DNA of 64,000 bases from Cricetomys ansorgei (GCA_026225945.1 JAMJFZ010000320.1:13492001-13556000), one strand, 5' to 3'; shown: positions 1 through 12,685, counted from the stretch's first letter. Numbers and translations: made by a program. Notes: a model not told the origin generated them from the letters alone.

Positions 1-1110
1 ACCATAGCCACCCAGGGGATTGTCTCCAGAATGCCCTTTGCCACTGCTGGGCCTTATCGTGCTCATTGCTACCATGGTCTCCCTGTCTCTGTTGTGTGAA
101 AGTTCTATGGGGAACTCTAACCCCTCACTGGGCGGTGTTATTGGCACACATAACAATGGTGATGATTTTACCGTGAGCGGTGCCACTTGGGCCAGGCAGT
201 GCCACTCGGCTAAACAAGTGATTGAATTGAAACTCCAGAATAACAGAAACAAAACCACACATCATTAAGAACAGGAGGTGTTTTTCACATACAGTTGCAG
301 GATTACATTGGGATTTTTGGCCAGCTGCCTTAGAACAAACATAGCATAAAAGTAAGAAAACGTATTTCTGTTAGTGACCGGTTTGGTCAGGGTTAGGAAA
401 GCAAGAACAAAGAAATCCTGGTCTCCGGGTCCCGTGAGTTTCATCTATGAGAGACAGGCCTAGGTATAACAAATGAGCTTCGGTGCCTACTGTTAAGTTT
501 GAACTTCCTCGACCACAATAAATTTGATGTGTTACTAGTCTTTACAATTAAAAAATTACTAATGTGTTTCTTTGTGTGTGCCTTGGGGACATAAGGCTAC
601 GTGGCATGTGGCCTGGACAGGTTCTCCTTGACCCAAGAAAAAAAAATAAGACCCATGACTTACAATTTTCTAGTTAATAACAAACTTGCTTCACTGCGTT
701 AACTGGATAAGAACTGTGTTAGGTTAGGGCACGATGACGTACACTCATTTCCTTGTAATTGCCATAGAAGCTGTCTGTGAAAGCATTTGGCTTGCTTAAA
801 CTCTGGTAACCTATCATAACAAAATTATTGTTTTGGAATATAGATGTATTGTGGGGGGAAAGTTCACAGAAAACTGAATGTCCTTGTGTAATCATGTGTG
901 GGTATTGAAAACGACCTGTTTTTTAAATATGTAACTTGTAATCATTCACTGGGGAAAACAAGCCTTGTGCTTGTGATGTGATTTCTTCTTACGTAGAGGG
1001 TATTGGTTGAAAGGTAAATGGGTGTATGGGAAACAACAAGGAATCAGACAAGAGATGAGAGAAGGGAAGAAGGAAACTTGCAAGATTTGTGAGTAAGATC
1101 TATGTGTGTT
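1..1110. other. Unassigned single-copy-looking DNA
   Basis: I recognise no repeat family, exon or RNA gene here. The sequence is AT-rich with short A and T runs. The open frame at 20-268 has no splice-site or family support and looks like chance. Confidence 0.5.
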
Positions 1111-1333
1111 GGAGCTTTGCTTCTTCCATAAGGAAGAGGAAGCTTACAAAAGGAAGCTTATCAAATGTATGGGTAAGAGGTGTGTGTGTGTTAAACCTTG
1201 AGAGATGTGTGTGTATGTGAGATGTATATGTGATGAAGTTTTGCTTCTTCCACAAGATGTATGTAATGTGTGTGTGTGTGTGTGTGTGTATGTGTGTGTG
1301 TGTGTGTGTGTTGAAGCTTTGCTTCTTCCACAA
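1111..1333. repeat. Three copies of a 21-bp motif separated by TG-rich sequence
   Basis: A motif close to GAAGCTTTGCTTCTTCCACA occurs at 1111-1131, 1235-1255 and 1313-1333. The second and third copies differ from each other at one position, and the first is more diverged. The spacers are TG-rich, including a (TG)n run at about 1267-1312. Histidine/threonine-rich frames on the minus strand here are translations of the simple repeat. The pattern suggests an irregular minisatellite built around a microsatellite. Confidence 0.75.
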
Positions 1334-3560
1334 TGTATGTAAATGTGTGTGATTTTATGGTGAGGATATATAGAGAAGAGAAAAGCAGTAGAGTAGGGGA
1401 GAAGAGAAAAGAACAACCTGAATAAAAAGAGAACCCTTGTCCCATCCATAAAAGGTGTGGCTGTGTTCATATTATTTCTCTGGTTCTGGCTCTCCCTCCC
1501 GGGTCACTGAACTTTCACCAGGGCTGGACCTCGGTAAAGAGTAGCACTGCTGGGGAGAAAACACAGCAGTTTGACCTGAACTCCATCAGAGAAATGACAC
1601 TGGGCATCAGTGCCCACTTACTGGTTCAAAGACTGCAGGCTTGAAAAAGTGATGCAGTACTGGTTATAAGCTGACAAATTATGATGTCCAGAAACAAATT
1701 CTAAACCACTAGCTTTTTAAAAAAAAAAATCAAATTCTATTGAAATATATCTGTGCCATCCATTTGCATATTGCCTATAGCTGCTTTCAGACCACAGAGG
1801 CTATCCAGTATACACAGCTTGCGGTTTACCTGACCTTTTCCAGGAACATCTGCCAACCCTCAGTGTAGGTGGTTGGGAGGACAAAGCCATTTGGAATTAA
1901 TGTCAGTTCTGTATCTCTGTCAACAGGCAAGGGGGATCTGAGCAGAGAGTCCTAGGTTGCTTCTTAAATGGGAGAAGAGTTTTGCCCCCCATGGTGGAGG
2001 CAGTATCCAGGGGTGTTTAGTCTGCAGGCATTCCTGTGTGGGTGGAGCAGGGACTGGAGATGAGGCACACTTCAGAGACTCAAGTGAGGAGGTAGCCCAG
2101 GGAGGTTGACAGTCATGAAACACTAAGGGAAAGAGTCAAGACAGGGAAGGAAAGTTTAGAAACTCGGGCTAACACTCCACAAGGTACTTAATTGCTCTGT
2201 GAGCTCCTATTATGTACCACATCATCAGAGTCTGTGGGGAAGCTGAGGATAAAGAGGCAGGTCACCGCTTAGAAAGAGGTAGCTCGTGGTACAGGATCTC
2301 ACAAGGCAGACCTTGGATGAGACCCAGAGGGAGCCTTCAGCAGCAACAGTGCCTGGGGTGGGCTCTGGGTGGCTTCTTGCAATTTAGAGAAGGGCTCTTC
2401 TGAAAGAGGTCTCCAGGAATTTCAAACAGGGAGATGGAGTACTGCTCCGGAAGTGATTAAGATGAAAGGGAAGAGATGAAAAGGGAGCTGTGGGGTGGAA
2501 ATGGGTCTCATGATGCCTTCTGAAACATGGGTGCTATGGCCAAAAGCTTTTTTATCCACAGAGATGTCAACAGGGCAGCATTCATAGTGATGGAATTAGA
2601 CTTGTAGGTGAGGGATTTCCATTTTCTCTGGCAACAAGGGGATTTTTTTCTTAGCTGTGTTTTAGACAAATAGAAAGGAATACCAACTCTACTGAAAGTC
2701 ACTATCAATACTGCTCACCTCATGCCTGAGGCTAATTTATCTCTGAGTAATGAGAGGGTAAACGAAGGAAAGGGACTCCTTGGCCTTCCTTAGCTACAGT
2801 TGGAGCTGTCACGGAGCAAATGCAGGCAAGAAGGCAGAGCCCGTCATTAGGGAAGGAGCACAACAGAAAAGCAAAAGGCAGTCATTAAATAATCAGCAAA
2901 CTTGATGCTGTAGTTGTGTCTGGCTTCCGAGAAACGTGAAAGGGCAGCTCAGACATGCAGGGGTGCTGCAGAAGTTAGGGGAAGCCGGGAAGAGAAGCCC
3001 ACTAGGTAACACCCGGAGAGACTGTGAAGGGAGATTGAGTCCTTTATCTCCTGGCCACTTTTTGTGTCACCTCTGGAGACTGACAACTTGGAAGATATCA
3101 CAAGATTCTCCAGTCCCCTTTTCTATCTGGAAGAATGGTTGATGAAAATCATCTGTCACTTTTCAGAAAAGTCCAGCCACCGAGGAGACCACTGCTATCA
3201 TGACATTCACTACAAGGAAATGATTGTGGAAAGGCCGCTCACACAGGTGCTGAGTTCCAGTGATTTCTCATCGCTTCTGGACCCTAACGAGTTCTAGTGT
3301 GAGAGAGGGGAGCTGCTCTAGCATGGAAGATCCTCCTTGCCACGTGACAGTCCCATATGTAGATGCAGCGCTTCTGACCGAGTCAAGCCACATGGGCCAG
3401 TGTCACAGGGAAAGGAAAGCTTGCTGGGTAAGGTTTGTAGCGTGACTTTTACAGCCAGACCACTTGGAAGAGGATCCCAGCTCTTCCATTTTTGACATTG
3501 ATTCTTTACAAACTTCTCAGCCTCTCTAAAATTTCAGTTCCTCACCTATGGAATATAGGT
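1334..3560. other. Unassigned DNA, possible old LTR end near 1360-1450
   Basis: No family is recognised with confidence. At 1363-1440 a TATATA-like box is followed about 60 bp later by AATAAA and a sharp change of composition, which is the layout of an LTR, but I cannot name one. The rest is purine-rich unique-looking sequence with only chance frames. Confidence 0.3.
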
Positions 3561-3594
3561 AACACGCACACAAACACACACACACACATACACA
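3561..3594. repeat. (CA)n microsatellite
   Basis: An interrupted CA tract is followed by a purine-rich G/A segment to about 3665. Confidence 0.85.
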
Positions 3595-3920
3595 AGACGG
3601 GGGGAGGAAGAAAAGGGGAGAACGGATGATGGAAAAAGGAAGGAGATGGAGGGAGGGAGACAGAGCAGGACTGTATTTTGGTGCTAAGGAAAACTTGTGA
3701 AGAGGTTATGGAGAGACCAATTTCACTTAAAGTCAGAGATTCAAGAAAAATTGTCTTAATGAATGAGGAAATAATCCCAGCCAATGAGAAATGTCTGTTA
3801 CTGCAATGAGACAGCTGTATCGCAGTGTCTCAAGCCTACAGACCACTGCTTAATTCCACTTCCCCTGACTTATTCATCGCCTCCCACTACCCCAGAAAGT
3901 CTGGAGAGAAATATGAACAA

Positions 3921-4265
3921 GGGCTGGGGAGTTGGATTGTTTGGTAAGATACTTGTCCTGCAGGCACGATGGCCTGAGTTAGGATCCCCGATGCCTGTGT
4001 AAAAAGCCAAGCACGGTGGCTCAAACTTATCATCCCAGCGCTGGAGAGGAAGAGCCAGAAGAACTCCTGGCTCTATGGCCTGCAGGTCTAGCTGAATTAA
4101 TGAGTACCAGAGAGAGCAAGAGAGACCCTGCCTCGAGACAGATAAGGCAGACAAGGAATGAGAAAGACTTCTGACACCAACCTTTGGCCTCTATGTACAT
4201 GAACACATCCATACACACATGTGCACACTAACACACCAACACATCCGTACACACATGAACATAAT
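3921..4265 (+). mobile_element. B4-type composite SINE
   Basis: A degenerate tRNA-derived head (gggctggggagttgg... through a B-box-like segment) runs into AAAAAGCCAAGCACGGTGGC, the B1-like (7SL-derived) right half. A CA-rich tail with CATACACACATG units follows. This two-part structure is typical of rodent B4/RSINE1 elements. It is heavily diverged, so it is an old copy. The exact subfamily is uncertain. Confidence 0.75.
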
Positions 4266-6261
4266 AGAATTGTAATATAAACAGGTACAACTGCTCATCT
4301 CTCCGGTTTGTTAGTATCTTATTTCAGAGTCAAGAGGCACAATGAGGTGAGAAGTGAGAAATACGAACGGCTCGGGGAGCGGCCCTCTGGTATCCCAGGG
4401 TGGGAAGTAGTAATGATGATATCAGATGGAAGGATCGAGCCTTAGACAAACGTCTGGCTTTGCATTCCTAGCTAGGGAAGCTGAGGTCCTCGGGAGCTCT
4501 TGTGAGAAAAGAGGCACTCAGCAGGGGACCCTAGAGCACGGGCATGCGGGCACCAGCTCTTGGCTAAAGACCGAAACTCACCAACCGCTGGAGGCGCAAA
4601 CACTCCTTGGCGTTGTGAAATGTATAGTGGATGGAAGGAGAGAGGATGATCTCAAATGCTTGTTTTCACTGGACTCACTGCTGAGCATGAAGCCTAGAGC
4701 CTCCTCACACATGCGAAGTGAGAGGTACATCATTAGCCCCTCGAGGGGCTGAGTTATACCCCGAGCCCCTTGAGAGACTTCCTTGCTAATCAAAGGATTC
4801 AACACTCTTTGGCTACAAAATGCGGTCAAGAAGTCAACCAGTAAAGCAGGGCAGTCGAGAAGCCAGGAAGCCCCTGTTCACGATGTTGGGTGGCACTTTC
4901 CAAGTATTAGCTAAACACACAGCCTTTGTTTCCTGCTTGAGGTATCTGACAAAGTCAAGTATCACTTTCAAGGCGATGAAAAAATAAAAACAATATTAGA
5001 AACCCTTCCCAAACTAAATTATGTGGCCCGCTCTCTAGATTCAGCAAACATCTTTCTTCCCGCCATGTTGTCCTTTATTAAAATCTGATACTAATGTGGG
5101 GTTAATGTGACAGCCCTGGGCACACAGATGAAGTTATAAAGGAAATAAGCTTTTATTACTTTTCTAAAGACAAAGCAATAACTTAGAATAACAGAATAGT
5201 GTTAAACTTTCTGCCATGCGTCACCCTCAAATTTCCCCTTTATCATTCTCTGTATCTCAGGGATATTTTCTTTAAAAACAATGAAAGTTCCATTTAGAAG
5301 TTCACGATAGATTGGTAAGCAGGCATAGCATGTCATGTAGAAGTAGGGAAAACTGTCTTTGAAGTTAGTCTACAAATTTACTGTATTTTCTTCATTTATT
5401 CGCAGGTTTATGGAATAAACTAATAAAGTGATTGTCACACGGCTCCTCTCTCTGTCCCTCATTCCACACATCTAATTAGTCAGGAACTTGTTTAACTTCC
5501 TGATTAGCTATCCTCGAGCCTTTCTTGGATTTTAGAGACTGTTTTCTCAAATGTAGTCTTCTGGTCCCCAAGTTGAGACATTTTTAAGTACATGTCTCAT
5601 CTCCCCTCTCCCTAATTAAGAATTCAAGGACTTCCCATCAATTAACCTGACATATTCATATCCCCACTTGCTGGGTCACTCACCAGCTCTCTCCTCAATC
5701 TTTTCCTAATCCCACCTCTTCTCCACATCCCATTGCTCCAACTCACACCCTTATGGTGACTGCCACCCACCACCGGCGTCGCAAACCCTACAGTCCTAGA
5801 AGGTCTGTGGTTCTCTCAGCCACCTATTCTATATACCTCTCTGTTTTTCACATTCTGAGTCTTATGTACTATCCCACATCCTTGTTTGCTGGATTGAATA
5901 AATAAATAATGATATTGTTCATGCCCTCTGTCAGGACCTATACAATGATCATTATGAATACTAACATACTAAAGCACGACAATAAACTTGTAGGAAAGAT
6001 ATTATCTTCCTCATTTAGTAGAAAAGATCGGGTTATAAAACTAACTCAAAATCTCGCAGGCAGGAGGACACACGATTTCACCTTCGACGGTGTGGCTCGT
6101 GAGTTCAAGCCCTTGCTCACACTGCATGCCTGTCTCTGCTCAGTCCAATTCAGGCACCGTCTCTGAACAGTTCACTCTGACCGCAAACCTCAGTTGGAAA
6201 CCAATCCTTCCTGTGAACTTCAGGAAGAGGCTTGTTGCGTGTTTTCATGGCTCTTCTCATT
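4266..6261. other. Unassigned DNA, possibly old L2/MIR remnants
   Basis: No firm feature. 5985-6085 has weak resemblance to reversed MIR (a 'ttatcttcctcatttagtagaaaag' type core), and 5560-5880 is pyrimidine-rich in the way L2 3' ends are. Neither is strong enough to call separately. Confidence 0.3.
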
Positions 6262-6348
6262 TTAGACCGTAAGTCACTAGAAGGCAGACACCGTAATTCA
6301 TCAAGGTATCCTCAGCAGAGGTGCTCAATACTTGTTTGATGAATGGCC
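6262..6348 (+). mobile_element. L2/MIR-type 3' end
   Basis: The order 'agaccgtaagtcactagaaggcagacacc', 'tatcctcagcagaggtgctcaatac' and 'tgtttgatgaatg' matches the characteristic 3' terminus of LINE-2-class elements. That terminus reads as unit start, 'gggcagggac', 'tatccccagc', then a short GAATGAA-type end. It is old and diverged. Confidence 0.65.
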
Positions 6349-8654
6349 CAATAAGGGTGATGGATAGCCTTATTACATGTCCCAAAGTTGGCATGAGGAC
6401 AACTTCAAAGGAAGTACGTACAAAGGCATGTTTGTTTCTTTGAGATTACCATGCTTCTAGCAAACATTATATCTAAGCCACAAATCATAGGGAAACGTTG
6501 GGTGTCCCTACCTCTCCTAATACCTATACTTAGTAGTTGTGCTGCATAGATCAGCACTATCATGGAGAATGTGCTAAGATCCTAGTAATTCTGTGTCTAC
6601 ATCACCCAATAGAGGGGACAGTTAGTCTCTAAGCCTAGAGACGAAAGAACTAAATCTTTCATCGTACTTAATTTTAATCATTTTAATTTTAAAGGTACAT
6701 GCTTATATAAAACATGATGCTCTCTGGAGCCACTAACACAGTGACAGAGAATGGAGTGGTGATAGAGATATCTGGAAATCAGAAATAACCCTGGGCTCTG
6801 GGTTTGTCTGGGCCTGAAGAATCCCCTGGGATGGTCAATACTAAAAATATGACGGTCCCAGGCAGACAGGGACAGTCAATCTTGCTACTCAGGGCCTAGG
6901 CAGACCTAACAGGAGGTTCCACACAAGAACTACTGTCAAAGTGGGAAAAGCAGTTGGAGAAGAGCCTGGGATTAGACAAGGGAGGAGACCTGATGCATGG
7001 CATATGAGGGAATAACCATCCTAGAAGCAACTGTTTCATGTCAACTGATGCCTCCATGTATCTACACATCCTAACACCTGGTTTCCAGCATAGAGATTTC
7101 AAACAAACATGTGTGCCTCTCTTTGATGCCTGTTCCTTTTCAAATGCATGTGCTTTGTTTCACTCATCTGCCTCTTAGCAGGAGAAGTCAAAACGACAGC
7201 CTACTCAAGGCTCTTTGATCTGCCATTTAAATTTCCATTTTCATCCCATAATCTGCTAATCTTTCCAGCATCTCGGTGCAAGGTTGAATTAAATTCCCAT
7301 ATTGAATCCCAACATGAAAGGCATTTCTTTGTGAGAGGCTCCGTATAATGTTCTCCGAAATGACATTTAAAATGTTCAGCTCCGTAATGGAATGATAAAA
7401 CAGGGCACCTGGTGTTAGTACACATTGGTAAAAAGAACATTTTTCTTTTATTAGTCAGAAACTAAAAAAGATAGAACAAGATAATTTTTTAAAAGTTTAT
7501 TCCTGCTAGACTGCCACGGTGGTGTTATGACTCAAAATGTAGTCACTGAATTCCTGTAGGAACCTAACTTCTTAAGGAGCCAGGCAGACATCAAAGCCTG
7601 AGTCACACCACATTAACCACCAATGGCCAGAGAAAAGTTTGAATGCCACTGGAAAAGTTAAATATTAGATTTTCCCTGAAACATTTAAACCCAAAGAAGC
7701 CGGCACTGCAGCTGTCACATGGACTTGTGTGCATTCTTTATAGGCCTACAGACAGATTGTTGCATACCCAACTCCTGTTGCTATGGTGACCCAAATAAAT
7801 TCTCTCCTGAGATCCATCTTTCTCAGATGCCAATGTATCAGGTCAAGCAGGCCGGCAGGCTAGCAAATAACACACTGGCCCTAAACATTCTCACATTCTC
7901 CAGGCAACTGCAAAGAACCATTTCTGCACACACCACCCCCAATCTCAACATTTCCACTACTCTTCCATTATAGCTAGTAAAAGGGGAAAGAAAAAAAAAA
8001 AACTCCATGCTTTGCTATTTCTTTTATTTGCTTAACAAACAAATGTTTTCGAAAGGCAAAAAAGGAAGAGAAAGTAATAAGAAATTCTCCTACCATCTAT
8101 CCATCTTTCTGTTCACCATCAAGACTTCTCAGCAGAATGCAAAAAGCCAGGGACTCTTGCTGTCATTAATATGACATTAAGACCATTAAATATGGTATTT
8201 AATACTAGGAAGTAGAGCCGGGAGGAAGATTGTGAAGGAAACTGGGCTACTACCAAAAAATCCTGCAGGAAAGCACCTGACTCACAGGAGATACACAGCA
8301 AGCTCTCTACTAGAAGAAAGCTCTTGGAGAGTTTCTGTCACTAGAAATGTTGTCTTTTAAAGTATCTAGTGTCTTAGACTCCCCATATGTATTAAACATA
8401 TATTATATTTCGTATCAGGTAGACATATCTCAGGACGATCCCCTACATGAGCAGCATTTCACAATAACAGCCTAACTACACTTCCAAAGGTTCAAGTCTG
8501 TTAATTTCACCCAAAGAGATAGACTATATTGATGGCAGAACTAACTCAAGGCATTTTAGTGAGGAAGGGTAACATAGGCATCCTCCCCGGGGTCTGCTGA
8601 GAATGAGCAAGCATGGATAAACACATAATGCCTTGCGTCAATCTACTTAGTGAT
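6349..8654. other. Unassigned DNA
   Basis: No recognised repeat or exon. An A-run lies at about 7990-8002. The frames at 6896-7440 overlap on both strands and none has splice-site support. Confidence 0.4.
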
Positions 8655-8765
8655 TGTTGATTCTATTTTCCAGATGAGGAACAGAGGAACAGAGGACTGA
8701 GTAACTTGACAAGAACTTGTCACTGAGCCAAGAACTGGTCCTGGAATGTGTATCCTAGCTTGGTA
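8655..8765 (-). mobile_element. MIR fragment, reversed
   Basis: The reversed MIR core is visible: 'ttttccagatgaggaacagagg', then 'gagtaacttgacaag...tgtcactgagccaagaactgg'. The last part corresponds to the complement of the conserved 'tgtgtgaccttgggcaagttacttaacctctctg' region. Confidence 0.7.
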
Positions 8766-10169
8766 ATCTGGGTTTGCAGCTTCCCTGCTCCGTCTCTGAT
8801 GGTCCTCAACACAGCTGGACAAAGGGGATTGCTACCTCCAAAGCTTTGAATTTGCCATTTCATGTCATCTACTTCTCAAAGCATATTTTCTGTTCCCAGC
8901 CTGTGGCATTCATTTGGGAGTGTGTGACACCTTTGTGAGAGGTGGCCCGACTGAGGAAAGTAGGTCACTGTGGGTCGGCCTTTGAGGTTATACCTAGCTC
9001 ATCTGTGATGAGGAGAATCACTACTGTGAGCTCACCAGGCCTTCCTGGCTGATTAAATTAAACACTCTTAAACCAGGAGCCAAAATAAATCTTTCCCTCC
9101 TTAAATTATTCCTGGGAATTATTGTATTCACAGAAATACAGAAGTATTAATACAACCTACACACACCACACAACTTCTTCCAGGGCCCTCCATTTTACAA
9201 CACCATTGGTCAGAGAGACTTTAGCACACTGAACCAAAATCTACCCTTCAGCCAACTTTGTGGTCCAGAACAGAGTGGAACAGCCAGAAGTCAGGAGCTA
9301 TGGAGCAAATAAAGTCTTCACTGAACCCAGGCAGCAGCCTCAAATGACCATCACCCTTGAATACCTGGGAAGAGCAGTAAACCCAGGAAGACAAAAGGCA
9401 ATATCAAGTCTGAACCCAACAATTATGTCTATGCCACGGCTTTCCCAGAAATCCAATAAAGGAGTGGCTCAGTCGCTCCTGAGAACACCTGTACAGTTGC
9501 TGCTAGACTGCAAAGCAGGGTGATCCCATCCCCTTAGCAAAATGGGAAGCTGTGAGTGAACAAATAGCAAGTCTGTACAGCTAGTGACGTTCAAAAGGGG
9601 AGCACTGCAAAGAAACTGAGCTTGACAATGGGTGGCTAGACATGCCAGCACTGCCTCTCACAGACACTAGGCCCCACAATGAACTCTCACCTCTTTGCAG
9701 CCTTCCTGCACCCATTCTTAACATTCAGGGTTGACTCTCCTTTCTCTCCATTACTGGCCCCAACAGGGTTTGGTACTTAGGAGTCAGCCTGCAGATTTCA
9801 CAGTGAGTTCTGAATACCACTAACCATTTCTTTTAAGCCTGTATCAACTTCTTACTAGGACTCCAAAAACACACATGCTTGAGACTCTTCAGTCTTGAAA
9901 TGTCGGCTAGATTTCTTAAAGGCTGACAGGGCAAAGTGGAACAGAGGAGATGAAATTTGACTTAAGGGCAACTAACTTTGGAAGGGTAATACATCGACTC
10001 TCAATATTCCTGCTCGAAACAACAAAAGGGCCCCTAGTCTCCATATTCCTCCCCAGAGGATACCTGAGAATCTTAGCAAAAATCCCACTTGCTCCTCACT
10101 TGTTACCGTTTGCTGCCCTGGGCACAAAATGTCTCCTCGATGAGACATGGGGGCTGCAGTAACTACCTC
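8766..10169. other. Unassigned DNA
   Basis: Nothing recognised. The 87-codon frame at 9260-9523 has no family resemblance, no convincing splice sites and no initiation context. I treat it as chance. Confidence 0.4.
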
Positions 10170-10560
10170 ATAAGTGGATTCGGCTCTTAACCTGGGATTC
10201 CTATTTGCTTCTTCATTTCCAATGATTTAATTTCTTAAGAATCAAATTATGTTTTTGTTTTTTTTTTTAGTTCCTCCAAATTAAATGAAGAGTAAATAAA
10301 AAGGCCTTAGACAAAAATGGAGTAATTTTATTAGAAATATGATAAATGTGACAGGTTGCAGTAGCCCGAAAATGTCATTATAGGCAATTAAGAAGCTACA
10401 TTAATGTAATTGTAGACTTCCTAGCATTTTAGCCGAGCACATACAGTATTTACAGATAATTGCATAGAAAGAGGGAAAATGCAAGCTGTGAGTCTGTCGC
10501 GCACGTGACTAACATTGTCAAATTAAAACCTGGTTGGGTTTCTCTTTGAGTTATTAGCCT
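10170..10560. promoter_or_regulatory. Candidate conserved non-coding element
   Basis: An AT-rich, repeat-free block carries many homeodomain-like cores (AATTA, TTAATG, GATAATTGCAT) and a near-perfect palindrome at 10396-10415 centred on TTAA. An isolated CpG/E-box stretch, GTCGCGCACGTGAC, lies at 10496-10509. This density of motifs without repeats is typical of developmental enhancers, but that is inference from composition only. Cross-species conservation was not tested. Confidence 0.3.
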
Positions 10561-10785
10561 TTTTTTAAAAAAAAGCTTCGTTTTATCTTTTCAAGATTCA
10601 GAAAATGCACCAGCAATCACAATGAGATGTCTTCTATTAGAAGCCATACCTGACACAGTCAAGTGACAGACACCACTACATACAGTAGTAGGCATTTGGA
10701 CGACACTCACTCCGAATCTATATCTGTTTGACCCCCATTTTACTGAACAAAGAATTCTAAACAAGTCAATATTGTAAACAGGCAC

Positions 10786-10960
10786 AGAGACATATATCAG
10801 TGGTAAAGCAGTTGCCCCAGTATAGAGAAAACACACACACACCCACACACATACACTATTTGTGTGTATGTATGTATATATGTGTATATGTATGTATACA
10901 TATCTTATATATGCATGCATATTATCTATATATATATTTATGTACACACAACTCACAGTT
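10786..10960. repeat. SINE-head remnant followed by CA/TATG low-complexity DNA
   Basis: About 10786-10830 resembles a tRNA-derived SINE head ('tatcagtggtaaagcagttgcc'). It is followed by (CA)n at 10831-10854 and a TATG/TATA-rich stretch with ATGCATGCAT to 10960. The layout suggests a decayed SINE whose tail expanded. Confidence 0.55.
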
Positions 10961-11428
10961 AAGACAAAAACTTATTTTTATATTTATAAGCCCCCTGATA
11001 TATATATACTTCTTACACGAAAATGGTACTGAAAATACAGAAGAATCAATGAAAGAAGGTCTAATAGAAAAAAAATACTCCATTTACTTGGAAGAAATCT
11101 GAGCTCATGTTTTACTATCTGTATATAGTTACATAATCTCAAAATGAAAGGAAACGCTCTGCCCGTTTTCTCAGTGGTTAAATTCGTTGGCTAGTTGACT
11201 CGTGCAGCCACAGGTCCGTTGGTGTTTGCTGTCTCTGATCACTGAGGCTGCCTCATAGAACAAAACCTTCTCAGTCATCAGTCTACATCCTTAGAAGACA
11301 TAACTTTATATTTATTCATTTTATTCCCTGTCTTTGGAGGGGGGCACTTTAGACTCACAGCAAAGCTGAGTAGGAGGTGCCAGGATCTCCCTTAGATGGC
11401 TGCTCCCACACAGGCACAGTTTCCCCTG
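10961..11428. other. Unassigned DNA
   Basis: Short AT-rich interval between a low-complexity tract and a MaLR LTR. No feature recognised. Confidence 0.4.
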
Positions 11429-11785
11429 TGTGGTGGTCTAGATGGAATGCCCCACGTACACTGAGATATTGGAACACTTGGGCCTCAGTTAGTAGTCCTG
11501 CTTGGAGAGGTTGTGGATCTCCAGGAGGAGGTTATGGAGACTTACTAGACAAAGTACGTCACTGGGAGTTTGGAAGTTTATATCCTTGTCACACTTCTAA
11601 GTTGTTCTCTCTGCTTCCTGTGTAGGGTTGAGATGTGATCTTTTGGTCCAGGACTGGAGGCCTATTGCCATGCCTTCCGTGATAGTGTGGACTCCTCTCT
11701 CTGAAACTGTGAGTCAAGAAACCCTCTTTCTTCTTAAGTGGTTTGGTCATGATATTTTATCATAGGTATAAAACAGTAAGTAACA
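11429..11785 (+). mobile_element. MT/ORR1-type MaLR solo LTR
   Basis: The element starts TGTGGTGGTCTAGATGG and ends with 'cagtaagtaaca'. Between are the usual MaLR blocks: 'ttggaacacttgg', 'gtacgtcactggg', 'ctgcttcctgtgtag', 'gtgagtcaagaaacc' and 'tggtcatgatattttatca'. Flanks CCCTG (11424-11428) and CTCTG (11786-11790) match 4 of 5, consistent with a decayed 5-bp target duplication. No internal region is present, so it is a solo LTR of this non-autonomous ERVL-related family. Confidence 0.8.
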
Positions 11786-12200
11786 CTCTGCCTAACGACA
11801 TCCTCCATCAGAGTGCTACCTTTGGTAATGCAGACAGCCTCTCACTCACAGCTCATCACAGGGAGTCCACTGCTAACACTAATGTTCACTTTTGATGGCT
11901 CATGGTCAGTGGGCTTAGACATACATGTAATGAATATATCATATAGTATTTTCACGGTCTTAAAGGTCATCTTTTCTCTGCCCATTTATCCCCACCCTTT
12001 CTCCTAAATCCTAACAACCACTGAAAGCTTTACTGACTCTCTGTAACCTGGACTTTTCTAAAATGTCATATAGTTACTTTTAGTCATTCACCAATGAAAG
12101 ACAGCTTGGTTTCTTCCAACTCTGGGAAATTATGCCTAAAAGCAATATAAATATCCATGTGTATGTTTTTGTGGACCTAAGGGTTTTTTTTTAGTTATTT
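11786..12200. other. Unassigned DNA
   Basis: AT-rich interval with no recognised feature between a MaLR LTR and a B3 SINE. Confidence 0.35.
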
Positions 12201-12373
12201 TTTAGATTTATTTTACGTGGATTGGTGTTTTGCCTGCATGTACGTCTATGTGAGGGTGCCAGATCCGCTGGAACTGTTACAGTTGCGGACTGTCATGTAG
12301 GTACTGGGAATTAACCCAGTGCCTTTGGAAGAGCAGCCAGTGTCCTTAACTGCTAAGCCATCTCTCCAGCCCC
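12201..12373 (-). mobile_element. B3 SINE, reversed
   Basis: Read on the minus strand, the head GGGGCTGGAGAGATGGCTTA with A and B boxes is followed by a B3-type body and an A/T-rich tail. On the plus strand the landmarks are 'gtgttttgcctgcatgtacgtc', 'ctggaactgttacag', 'gggaattaacccag' and 'aagccatctctccagcccc'. It is one of the best-preserved SINEs in this part of the window. Confidence 0.88.
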
Positions 12374-12392
12374 TATTTTAGTTTTTATTTTT

Positions 12393-12592
12393 TTTGATAC
12401 ACTTCACGCATGTGTGTGTGTGTGTGTGTGTGTATCTACATGTTCGAATGTGCAGTATCCACAGAGAAGGTACTAGTTCCCTTGCATTTGGAACTACAGG
12501 CATTTGTGAGTCACACATCATGGCCCTGAAATCTGAACTTCAGCCCTCATGATTGGGCTACAGGTGCTCTTAAACATTGAAGCATCTTTTCA
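12393..12592 (-). mobile_element. Diverged B3-class SINE with GT tract, reversed
   Basis: A (TG)n run at 12411-12433 leads into 'ttggaactacaggcatttgtgagtcacacatcatgg', then 'gctcttaaacattgaagcatc'. This is the reversed B3/B2 body and head in degraded form. It lies directly behind another reversed B3, giving two copies in the same orientation. Confidence 0.65.
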
Positions 12593-12685
12593 TTTATTGT
12601 GGATGAATTTTTCATTTCTTTGTACAGATATCAAAAGCCATGGTTTCTGGATATTATGATTAGAACATGGTTTGTCTATTTTAGG

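Noticed and set aside
1363..1450. Clear LTR end
   Set aside because: TATA-like and AATAAA-like words are in a plausible order but I cannot find matching ends or name a family.
1144..1470. Histidine/threonine-rich frames of 77-108 codons on the minus strand
   Set aside because: They are translations of the TG-rich repeat, open only because the repeat lacks stop codons in some phases.
9260..9523. 87-codon frame as a small gene
   Set aside because: No family match, no start context, and no splice sites.
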